Origin: Solwaraspora sp. WMMD791 | GTDB taxonomy: Bacteria > Actinomycetota > Actinomycetes > Mycobacteriales > Micromonosporaceae | Assembly: GCF_029581195.1 (NCBI RefSeq) | Contig: NZ_CP120737.1 | Location: 4,875,001 to 4,939,000 of the forward strand | Direction of reading: 5' to 3' | Length of the DNA stretch: 64,000 bases | Shown: one piece after another, positions 23,136 to 30,835 of the stretch | Layout of the letters: each line of letters opens with the position of its first letter | Numbering within the stretch: position 1 is the first letter of the stretch | Translations under genes and position numbers: made by a program | The notes under the pieces: generated by a model | Databases searched by the model: none | What the model was told of the DNA's origin: nothing | Seen by the model: only the letters and a program-made list of their open reading frames with translations

Positions 23136-26100
23136 GTGCGTACCAGACAGAGACCGCGCGGGCCCGGACGGCCCGGCGCCGGTCGGTGGGGGCGCGGCGT
23201 CGCCGCCGTCCTCGCCGGGCTGATGGTGGTGACGGCGCAACAGACACCGGTACGGGCGGCGGACCCGGTGGCATTCGACGAGAGCCAGGCACAGGCGGCA
23301 CTGTTCGCCGCCGCCGTCGCGTTGACCGGCCCGGACACCGCCGGGCTGAAGAACGCCCTGGTCACCGCCGAGTTGCTGGACTGGCGGGCGGCCAACCCGG
23401 CCGCCAGCAGCGGCGACGTGGCCGCACACGCGGCGACCGTCCGGGCCCTGGCCGACCAGGCCGTACCGGACGGTCGGGGCGACCAGCAGACCCGGTTCGC
23501 GTTGGCCTCGGCGGTGCTGGCCAAGCTGGCCGCACCGGGCAGCCCGGCCACGATGGACGGCCCGGCGGTCCGGGCGTTCCTGACCAGCACCGTCGGCACC
23601 GAAGGCGCCAACGTGGTGCAGAACGCGCTGGACCTGATCCGGGGCGGCTACCAGGACGCCGCCTGGAACACCCAGGTCCGCGCCGTCGCCGGCACGACCT
23701 GGCGGACCCTGCACCAGCGGGCGGCCACCGACGACGCCCTGGCCGCCGGCTGGGACGCGGCGTTCGCCGCGCGCACCGGCACCGGGGTGCGGGCCGACGA
23801 GTCGACACTGCTGGCCGTCCAGGTGCACCCACCGAGGTCCGGCAACCCCGGCACACTCGGCCACTACGTACCGATGGCGGCGCTGCGGGCCGCGAGCGGT
23901 GCCGCCGACACGTACCAGGCGTTGGTCGAACAGCAGGCCACCCGGGCGCTGACGGTGCTGCACGCCGACGGCAACACCCGGATCACCGAGGTGGTCGCCT
24001 ACTCCACCACGTACGTGCTCAACCAGGATCCGAAGCCGGACGCCGCCACCCGCGAGGCCGAACGGATCAAGACCGAGAGCAACAAGAAGATCTTCGAGGG
24101 TCTCGGTGAGACGGTCAACGTGCTGTCCACCCTGATGGGTTTCGTCGACCCGCGCTTCGGCAAGCAGCTGCAGACCATCGGCAAGGCGGTGGTCACCTCG
24201 GTCACCGCGATCAACTCGTACCTGACGACGGTGCTCGGGCAGGGGTTGACGGCGGCGGCGACCGCGATGGGCACCGCGGTGCTCACCGGCAACCTGCTCG
24301 GCGCGGCGATGAGCCTGGTCACCCTCTTCACCGGCGGCGGCCCCGACCCCAACGCCCTCATCCTCGGCGAGATCGCCAAGCTACGGCAGCAGATCAACCA
24401 GCTCGCGACGGGGATGACCCAGCGGTTCGACCGGATCGAGACCGCACTCAACACGATGTACACCGACCTGGTCGGCATGCTGACCGAGCTGACCCGCTCG
24501 GTCGCGGAGGTCCGCGCCCGGATCGGCCACATCGCCACTCAGCTGCAGGTCGTCGAACGCAAGGTCGACTCGCTGGCGCTGGCGGTCCACGTCGCCCTGC
24601 AGAACATCGCGAAGACCGAGCTGAACACGGTGATCACCACGTACGTGCACCACAAGGAGATCGCCGGGGTGCCGATCCCGGACTACGACACGATCTACTA
24701 CCCGAAGGCCGAATCTCCGACGTTCCGGTTCGCCACCGTCGACGCCCTGGGCGAGGGGACGTACACCGCGCCGGCCGGCACCAGCCTGACCGACCCGATC
24801 CCGGTGCTCGACACCTACCTGCCCGAGGGAGCGATCAACTACCTGACCAGCTGGGCCGCCGACCAGCTCGACCAGAGCTGGCCCAACGAGCGGGTGGCCA
24901 ACCCGGCGGCGTGGAGCACCGCCGCGCGGACCTACAACATCCTGCAACTGGAGAACCCGCAGTACGCCGCCCGGGTGCACAGTGCCCGCGCGGACGAGGT
25001 CGCCGAGACCGGGGAGGACATCAACGACCTGGTACGGCGGTTCAGCGCCCCCGGCGACGACGGTGCCACCAACGAGCTGTTCGACACACTGGTCCAGAAC
25101 TACCGCGACGCCCTGACCGGCTGGGCCGAGCAGGTGAAGGAGATCGAGGCGGCGGTGAGGTGGAACGGCCACGACGTGCCGCTGCCGCAGTACGACCTGT
25201 GGGGCACCGCCGACCAGGCAGTCGCGGCCCGCATCCCGGAGGTGTCGACGATGTCGTCCTGCTCCGGCACCCAGGGCGCCAGGTCCGTACCGGCGACGCT
25301 GCTGCGGGCCACCCTGCCCAACGCGTACCACCTGGCCGACCACGGCCTGCCGACCGCGCAGCGGCCCCAGTTCCACACCTGCTACGAGGCGAAGTACGTC
25401 AACATCGTCGAGAACGAAGGCCCCCGGTTCCACACCACCAGTGGCGACCTGCAGGTCACCGTACGGTCGCGGGTCAAATGGCACGGCGGTGACTGGCAGG
25501 TGGCGCAGACCGCGACCCGGGTCTTCCCGGTCGGTGTCTACTGCTCGTGGGACGTGCGGTCCCCGGAGCCCAGCGGCTACTGCCGGGACGAGGTGTATTA
25601 CCTCAACCAGCTGTGGAACGCCAGCTACCGGCCGGGCTTCGAGACGGCGCCGGTCGCTCCGGTCGCCGCCGCGACCGCCACCGCCCGCGCCAAGGCCGCC
25701 GCCATGCTCGCCGGCCGGCAGCGCTACTTCTACCGGGTGCTGGTCGACGGCAGCGGCGTCACCCCGCCGGCCGGCGGACACAGCTGGGACAACTCGCGGA
25801 TCCTCTGGGAACGCGGCCGTGAGGTCACCACGGCCGTCCGGATGCTGCAGGCGTACTCGGAGCTGGGTTGGGCCACCGCGCTGGAGTCCGACGACGCGAT
25901 GAACGGCATGCTGTTCGGCACCCGGGCGCTGCCCAGCGACTGGACCCGGCCCCGCACCGACACCAGCCAGGCACCCAACCAGCACTTCTCCAACGCCTTC
26001 CGGCACGCGCTGGGCAACTACGACGAGTGCGTGCAGGGACAGGTGTGGGACCCGTGCGCCGGAGACATGTCCGGGTTCGACCCACGCAAGGATCAGCCGC

Positions 26101-26318
26101 AGTACGGCAGCGCCTGCCCGCTGACCGAGACGCCCGAGCGGCCACGGGACGCGATCGCCGGCTGCCTGTTCAGTGTCGGCGGCATCCGGGTCGGGCTGCT
26201 CGCCGACCGGTACGCGTACTGGTCGGGCCGGATCGCCGCCGGCAGCCACGTCGAAGGCCTGCCGAAGGTACGGGCGTTGGTCGACCACACCCGGGCGGTC
26301 GACGCGAACCTGCACTGA
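23136..26318 (+). CDS. Large secreted protein with helical, possibly pore-forming core
   Basis: A 1060-residue exported protein of unrecognised family. A long basic N-region and hydrophobic core form a signal peptide ending at VRAADP, near residue 45. Residues ~50-300 are helical. Residues ~310-500 contain amphipathic helices, then a hydrophobic stretch (LGQGLTAAATAMGTAVLTG and a further segment to LVTLFTGG), then a coiled-coil-like region (LRQQINQLATGMTQRFDRIETALNTM in pieces). A hydrophobic hairpin between long helices is the layout of alpha-pore-forming toxins such as the HBL/Nhe and ClyA groups; this is a structural analogy only. The last ~500 residues are a cysteine- and aromatic-rich domain. 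The GTG at 23136 has AAGGAG 6 nt upstream; the GTG at 23133 is an alternative. Confidence 0.6.
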   Translation: MRTRQRPRGPGRPGAGRWGRGVAAVLAGLMVVTAQQTPVRAADPVAFDESQAQAALFAAAVALTGPDTAGLKNALVTAELLDWRAANPAASSGDVAAHAATVRALADQAVPDGRGDQQTRFALASAVLAKLAAPGSPATMDGPAVRAFLTSTVGTEGANVVQNALDLIRGGYQDAAWNTQVRAVAGTTWRTLHQRAATDDALAAGWDAAFAARTGTGVRADESTLLAVQVHPPRSGNPGTLGHYVPMAALRAASGAADTYQALVEQQATRALTVLHADGNTRITEVVAYSTTYVLNQDPKPDAATREAERIKTESNKKIFEGLGETVNVLSTLMGFVDPRFGKQLQTIGKAVVTSVTAINSYLTTVLGQGLTAAATAMGTAVLTGNLLGAAMSLVTLFTGGGPDPNALILGEIAKLRQQINQLATGMTQRFDRIETALNTMYTDLVGMLTELTRSVAEVRARIGHIATQLQVVERKVDSLALAVHVALQNIAKTELNTVITTYVHHKEIAGVPIPDYDTIYYPKAESPTFRFATVDALGEGTYTAPAGTSLTDPIPVLDTYLPEGAINYLTSWAADQLDQSWPNERVANPAAWSTAARTYNILQLENPQYAARVHSARADEVAETGEDINDLVRRFSAPGDDGATNELFDTLVQNYRDALTGWAEQVKEIEAAVRWNGHDVPLPQYDLWGTADQAVAARIPEVSTMSSCSGTQGARSVPATLLRATLPNAYHLADHGLPTAQRPQFHTCYEAKYVNIVENEGPRFHTTSGDLQVTVRSRVKWHGGDWQVAQTATRVFPVGVYCSWDVRSPEPSGYCRDEVYYLNQLWNASYRPGFETAPVAPVAAATATARAKAAAMLAGRQRYFYRVLVDGSGVTPPAGGHSWDNSRILWERGREVTTAVRMLQAYSELGWATALESDDAMNGMLFGTRALPSDWTRPRTDTSQAPNQHFSNAFRHALGNYDECVQGQVWDPCAGDMSGFDPRKDQPQYGSACPLTETPERPRDAIAGCLFSVGGIRVGLLADRYAYWSGRIAAGSHVEGLPKVRALVDHTRAVDANLH

Positions 26319-26415
26319 CGGTCTGACCGGCCGGGGTGGGTCGGGACGACCGGGGGGCGTCCCGACCCACCCCGGCCCAGCACAATCGACATACGATCTT
26401 GACGAGGAGCATCCG

Positions 26416-26883
26416 ATGACTCTGGACAGTGGCGCCGGACCGGACGGCCGGATCCTGCTGATCGCCGCCGACGACACCTTCGCGCACACCTACGCCGACC
26501 TGGCGGAGCTGCTGGCGGAGCCGGCCGACGGCGACAAGTTCGGCGGCGCCGTCGAGTTCTTCGACACCACCGGCCGCCGACTCGCGCCGATCTTCGACGC
26601 GCAGTGGCAGCTGACCGGGCTGGCCCCGGCCGGCGGACCGGTCGACCCGGCCGCCGTGCAGCAGCGGCTGCAGGCCGTCCGCGACCACGTCGAAGGGTTC
26701 CTGCTGCGCCACCCGGAGGTGGCGGCCCAGGCCCGGCTCAGCGTCGCCGAGGCGGTGGCGACCCTGCCGCAGCTCGGTGCCAGCCTGACCGACGACATCG
26801 ACCTGATGCCGTGGCATCAGCACGGCAACCGGGGCAACTTCCTGCACAACGCGATGCACGCCGCCGGATGGGCGACGCACTGA
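26416..26883 (+). CDS. Small acidic protein of unknown function
   Basis: A 155-residue soluble protein, acidic in the first half (ILLIAADDTFAHTYADLAELLAEP) and ending in a His-rich stretch (MPWHQHGNRGNFLHNAMHAAGW). No signal peptide and no known domain. GAGGAG is placed 6 nt before the ATG. It lies 97 bp after the large secreted-protein gene and overlaps the histidine kinase gene by 16 bp, so it most likely belongs to the same transcript. It may be a cytoplasmic partner of the sensor system; that is only contextual. Confidence 0.55.
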   Translation: MTLDSGAGPDGRILLIAADDTFAHTYADLAELLAEPADGDKFGGAVEFFDTTGRRLAPIFDAQWQLTGLAPAGGPVDPAAVQQRLQAVRDHVEGFLLRHPEVAAQARLSVAEAVATLPQLGASLTDDIDLMPWHQHGNRGNFLHNAMHAAGWATH

Positions 26884-28886
26884 CCGGCGACGGCGGCCCG
26901 GCCGACGGCGGTACCCCCGCGGTCCTGCGGCCGGCCGGCCGTCGCCCCGGCCGTCGCCGCTGGCTGACCGCCGGAGCGACGGCCGCCGTCGCGGTGCTCA
27001 CCGTGGCCGGACTGCTGCTCCAGCGGGACGCGGCCCTGATCGGCCCCGGCGCGGTGACGGCCGCCGTCGCGGCGGCGTTCACCGCACTCGGCGCACTGGT
27101 GCTCGCCGGGGTCCCCGGCCACCCCGTCGGGCGGCTGATGCTCGCGGCCGGCGCGCTGGCCACCGTCGAACTGGTCGCGTTGAGCTGGTCGTCGTGGCTG
27201 CCGGCGGCCTGGACGGCACAGTGGCTGTGGTGGCCCCCGTACACCCTGGTCTTTCTCGCCCTGCTGCTGTTCCCCGACGGACGGCTGCCGGGCCGGCGGT
27301 GGTGGGTCGTCGCCGGCGTGCTGGCCGGCGGCGGCGCGATGGTCACCGTGGCGTTCGCGGTCGCCGCCATCGACGCACCGTTCGACCTCCTGCTGCGTGG
27401 CGAGACCGCCGCGACCGGCCGGTCGCAGCTGCTGGTACGGATGGCGCTGCTGGCGATCGCCGGGCAGTTGCTGGCGGTGACGGCGGTACTGGCCTCGCTG
27501 GCCGTGCGGTGGGGGCGGGCCGTCGGGGTGACCCGCCAGCAGCTGGCCTGCCTGCTGGTCGCCGGCGCGGTGTTCCTGCTCGGTCTGGTACTCGACGGGC
27601 TGAACCTGACCGGTGCCTGGGTGCTGATGGTCGTCGCCATCCCCGCCGGGCTGACCCTGGCGGTGTTGCGCTACCGGCTCTACCAGCTGGAACAGGTGAT
27701 CAACCGGGCGCTGGTGTGGACGGTGATGAGCCTGCTGGTGATCGCCGGGTTCGTCGCCGTCGTCGCGCTGCTGCGCGACGTGCTGCTCGCCGGGGACACC
27801 TCGACGGCGTCGCTGGCCGCCACCGGGCTGATCGCGGTGACCTTCGAACCGCTGCGGCAACGGGTGCAGCGCGGGGTCAACCGGCTGCTGTACGGCGAGC
27901 GGGACGACCCGTACGGGGTGTTGACCCGGCTCGGCGAGCTGCTGGCCGACACCGTGCAGCCACACGCCGTACCGGCGTTGTTGACCGGTACCATCGCCCG
28001 CTCGCTGCAGGTGCCGTACGTCGCCGTCGAAGTCGACGAGCCGGCCGGCACCGACCTGACCGAGGCGGTGCACGGCCAGCCGACCGGGTCGGTCGAACGC
28101 TTCGACATGGTCAACCACGGCGAACGGGTGGGCCAGCTGGTGGTGGCGCACCGGCGTCCCGGTGACCGGTTCACCCCGGTGGAGCACCGGCTGCTGGGCG
28201 ACGTGGCCCGGCACGCGGCAGTGGCGGTGGCGACCGCCGGGCTGATCCGCGACCTGCGGGACTCCCGCGAACGGCTGGTCCTGGCCCGCGAGGAGGAACG
28301 CCGCCGGCTGCGCCGGGACCTGCACGACGGTCTCGGTCCGACCTTCGCCGGCATGTCCATGCAGGTACGGGCGGCCAGCAGACTGGCGTCCGGTACGCCG
28401 CGCCTGGCGGCGATCCTCGACGGGCTCGCCGGTGACCTGCGGTCCGGTACGGCCGAGGTGCGCCGGCTGGTCGACCAGCTCCGACCGGCGGCGCTCGACC
28501 AGGGGCTGGCGTCGGCGCTGCGGGCCGAATGTCAGCGCTTCGACGGCCCGAACCTGCGGGTACGGCTGTGCGTCGACGACGAGCTGAGCCGGTTGCCGGC
28601 GGCAGTGGAGGTGGCGGCGTACCGGATCGTCACCGAGTCCCTGTCGAACGTGGCCCGGCACGCCGGCGCCGGCCGGTGCGAGGTCCGGGTCGGCCGCGAC
28701 GGCGGCGTGTTGCGGGTCGAGGTCGTCGACGACGGAGTCGGCGCGGCCCGGCCCCGGGCCGGCGGGGTCGGGCTGGAGTCGATCCGGCAGCGGGCCGCCG
28801 AGCTGGGCGGCGGCTGCGAGATCGGCGACGGGCCAGCCGGCGGGACGGTGGTCCGGGTGACCCTGCCGGTGCCGCACGATATCTGA
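26868..28886 (+). CDS. Sensor histidine kinase (HisKA_3, NarL-type system)
   Basis: A 672-residue sensor with about eight to nine transmembrane segments in residues 30-330 and no large extracytoplasmic domain. A GAF-like segment spans about 370-470, followed by the dimerisation/phosphoacceptor motif EEERRRLRRDLHDGLGPTFAGM (His near residue 485) and a HATPase domain with YRIVTESLSNVARHAGA (N box) and VEVVDDGVG (G1). It phosphorylates the response regulator encoded next, whose ATG overlaps this stop (TGATG). The membrane-embedded input region suggests sensing of envelope or lipid signals. It may control the upstream secreted-protein gene. Confidence 0.9.
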   Translation: MGDALTGDGGPADGGTPAVLRPAGRRPGRRRWLTAGATAAVAVLTVAGLLLQRDAALIGPGAVTAAVAAAFTALGALVLAGVPGHPVGRLMLAAGALATVELVALSWSSWLPAAWTAQWLWWPPYTLVFLALLLFPDGRLPGRRWWVVAGVLAGGGAMVTVAFAVAAIDAPFDLLLRGETAATGRSQLLVRMALLAIAGQLLAVTAVLASLAVRWGRAVGVTRQQLACLLVAGAVFLLGLVLDGLNLTGAWVLMVVAIPAGLTLAVLRYRLYQLEQVINRALVWTVMSLLVIAGFVAVVALLRDVLLAGDTSTASLAATGLIAVTFEPLRQRVQRGVNRLLYGERDDPYGVLTRLGELLADTVQPHAVPALLTGTIARSLQVPYVAVEVDEPAGTDLTEAVHGQPTGSVERFDMVNHGERVGQLVVAHRRPGDRFTPVEHRLLGDVARHAAVAVATAGLIRDLRDSRERLVLAREEERRRLRRDLHDGLGPTFAGMSMQVRAASRLASGTPRLAAILDGLAGDLRSGTAEVRRLVDQLRPAALDQGLASALRAECQRFDGPNLRVRLCVDDELSRLPAAVEVAAYRIVTESLSNVARHAGAGRCEVRVGRDGGVLRVEVVDDGVGAARPRAGGVGLESIRQRAAELGGGCEIGDGPAGGTVVRVTLPVPHDI

Positions 28887-29596
28887 TGGGATGCCACGTG
28901 GACGACGCTGTGCCGGACGGGCCGGACCTGGCCCGGGTGTTGATCGTGGACGACCATCCGGTGGTCCGCCGGGGGCTGCGGGCGATGCTCGACGGTGAGC
29001 CGTGGGTGGCGCAGGTGCTGGAAGCGGCGTCCTGCGCCGACGCGCTCGCCACGGTCGCCCACGAGCAGGTCACCGTGGTCGCGATGGACATCGCCCTGCC
29101 CGACGGTGACGGGGTGCAGGCCGCCGCGCGGATCCTGCGGCACCGACCAGGTACGGCGGTGCTGATGCTGACCATGGCCGACGACGACGCGCTGGTCGCC
29201 CGGGCGCTGCAGATCGGAGCCCGGGGTTACCTGCTCAAGGACACCGACCCGGACGTGGTGGTCGACGCGCTGCGTACCGTCGCCGCCGGTGGGCTGGTGC
29301 TCGGCCCGGGGGTCCGGCTGGCCGGCCTGGCCGACCCGGCAGGCCGGTCGGCGGCGTCGGCGACGCGGTTGCCGCCGCCGTTGGACCAGCTCACCGCGCG
29401 GGAACGGGAGATCCTGCGGCACATCGCCGCAGGTGAGGGCAACGCGCAGATCGCCCGTCGGTTCGGGGTCAGCGACAAGACGGTACGCAACCAGGTGTCG
29501 ACTGTGTTCGCCAAGCTCGGGGTGAGCGACCGCGTGCAGGCGGCGCTGCTGGCCCGCGACGCCGGAATGGCACCGCCGGGCCGTCAGGATCAGTGA
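28886..29596 (+). CDS. NarL/FixJ-family response regulator
   Basis: A 236-residue regulator. The receiver domain (residues 15-135) has the acidic pocket DD in LIVDDHPVV, the phosphoacceptor Asp in VAMDIALPDGDG and the Lys in GYLLKDTDPD. The LuxR-type helix-turn-helix (LTAREREILRHIAAGEGNAQIARRF, then SDKTVRNQVSTVFAKLGV) is at the C-terminus. The partner is the upstream kinase, with overlapping stop and start codons. Its 3' end overlaps the convergent methyltransferase gene by 7 bp. Confidence 0.93.
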   Translation: MGCHVDDAVPDGPDLARVLIVDDHPVVRRGLRAMLDGEPWVAQVLEAASCADALATVAHEQVTVVAMDIALPDGDGVQAAARILRHRPGTAVLMLTMADDDALVARALQIGARGYLLKDTDPDVVVDALRTVAAGGLVLGPGVRLAGLADPAGRSAASATRLPPPLDQLTAREREILRHIAAGEGNAQIARRFGVSDKTVRNQVSTVFAKLGVSDRVQAALLARDAGMAPPGRQDQ

Positions 29597-30330
29597 CGCG
29601 GCAGGAGGGTCAGCACCTGGGTACGGTCGATCAACGAGTCCTCGGCGGCGCCGGTGGCGATCCGGTAGCTGACGACCGGGGCGAGCCGGTCGAGTCCACC
29701 GTGACCGCGGCCCGGATCACCCACCAGCACGTGCACGCCACGGTCGGCGAGCCGGTCGAGGAACGGCAGCACCCGGGTGGCGAGTTCGGCGTTGTACAGC
29801 GCGTCGCCGACCAGCACCAGGTCCACCTCGGTGACGGTGCCGTCGAGCAGATCGTCGACCGTGGTGGTGAGCACGACGTCGTTGACCACGGCGTTGAGCG
29901 CGATCGCGGTCGCGGCGTACGGGTCGATGTCGTTCGCGGTGACCGTCGCGGCACCGGCCATGGCCGCCGCGATGGCGACCAGACCGGACCCGGAGGCGAG
30001 ATCGAGGACCCGCCGCCCGGCGGCCACCTCGCGGTGGTCGAGCAGGTAGCGGGCCAGTGCCTGGCCACCCGCCCAGGCCGAGGCCCAGTACGGCGGCGGT
30101 AGCCGGTGGCCGGCAGCGGCTTCCAGCCGGGCCCACAGCAGCGTCGGATCGTCGGCGAGGAAGAGCCGGATCTCGGCCGCGAGCGGCACACTGGTCAGCC
30201 GGAGCTGGTCCGCGCCGCCGGTGTCGGTGCCGGCGGCATCGTGGAAGAGTTGCCGTTGCAGGGGGTCAGGGGAAGGCCCGCCCTGGGACGACGACGCCGT
30301 CGACGGCCGCGTCCCAAGGGACGGGGACAA
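29590..30330 (-). CDS. SAM-dependent methyltransferase, ETFB/PrmA-like
   Basis: A 246-residue enzyme whose motif I is VLDLASGSGLVAIAAAMAGA, followed by TANDIDPYAATAIALNA and a VLVGDALYNAELA motif IV. This pattern fits the METTL20/ETFB lysine methyltransferase or PrmA-like group, which modify proteins; small-molecule N-methyltransferases share it. PYWASAWAGGQALARYLL before motif I supports the ETFB-like assignment. The first ~25 residues are low-complexity and a later start is possible. It lies just downstream of the cold-shock gene (2-bp gap) on the same strand and may be co-transcribed with it. Confidence 0.75.
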   Translation of the reverse strand: MSPSLGTRPSTASSSQGGPSPDPLQRQLFHDAAGTDTGGADQLRLTSVPLAAEIRLFLADDPTLLWARLEAAAGHRLPPPYWASAWAGGQALARYLLDHREVAAGRRVLDLASGSGLVAIAAAMAGAATVTANDIDPYAATAIALNAVVNDVVLTTTVDDLLDGTVTEVDLVLVGDALYNAELATRVLPFLDRLADRGVHVLVGDPGRGHGGLDRLAPVVSYRIATGAAEDSLIDRTQVLTLLPRH

Positions 30331-30332
30331 CC

Positions 30333-30536
30333 TCAGATCACCCGGATGTTGGCCGCCTGCAGGCCCTTCTGCCCCTGCTCGACGTCGAACTCCACCCGCT
30401 GGTTCTCTTCGAGGGTGCGGAATCCGCTGGACGCGATAGCGGTGAAGTGGGCGAAGACGTCGGCCTCTCCGCTGTCCTGGGTGATGAAGCCGAAACCCTT
30501 GTCAGCGTTGAACCACTTCACGGTGCCGGTTGCCAT
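30333..30536 (-). CDS. Cold-shock protein (CspA family)
   Basis: A 67-residue cold-shock-domain protein: [18 protein letters not shown] carries RNP1 (KGFGFI), DVFAHFTAI carries RNP2, and the fold closes with [17 protein letters not shown]. It binds single-stranded RNA/DNA and acts as an RNA chaperone. AAGGAG precedes the ATG. No other gene lies in the ~230 bp upstream (30537-30763), which fits the long 5' untranslated leader typical of cold-shock mRNAs. Confidence 0.97.
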   Translation of the reverse strand: MATGTVKWFNADKGFGFITQDSGEADVFAHFTAIASSGFRTLEENQRVEFDVEQGQKGLQAANIRVI

Positions 30537-30763
30537 GTCTGCTCCTTGCCGGTGACGGGTCCGCGACGTGCGGACCCCTGTTCTGCCGCACTCATCAATC
30601 TCCATCCGGAGAGAGCGGCAGGAACTGCCAAACGCCCGGCTGCTGCCACCTGCGGTCAGGCATGCGGCATGAGGAAATCAACTGCAACGCCGCAAACCTA
30701 GCATGTCGCGGAGTTCCGGGTGGGCCCAAGCCGGGGCGTCGGCGCGTTGCGTGCCGGACCCGC

Positions 30764-30800
30764 CCGGTGACCCCGCACCTGGCAGGTGCGGGGTCACCGG
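30764..30800. terminator. Strong hairpin terminator for the SWIM/MoxR operon
   Basis: Perfect 17-bp arms CCGGTGACCCCGCACCT and AGGTGCGGGGTCACCGG with a GGC loop, 36 bp after the stop of the last operon gene on the minus strand. The symmetry lets it work in both directions and insulate the cold-shock gene. Confidence 0.85.
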
Positions 30801-30835
30801 GGCCGTACCTGAGGTGAGCTGTGGCCGGTGTGGCG

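Noticed and set aside
24381-26489. 702-codon minus-strand open frame opposite the large secreted protein
   Set aside because: Antisense shadow; the plus-strand protein has a signal peptide, a Shine-Dalgarno and natural composition.
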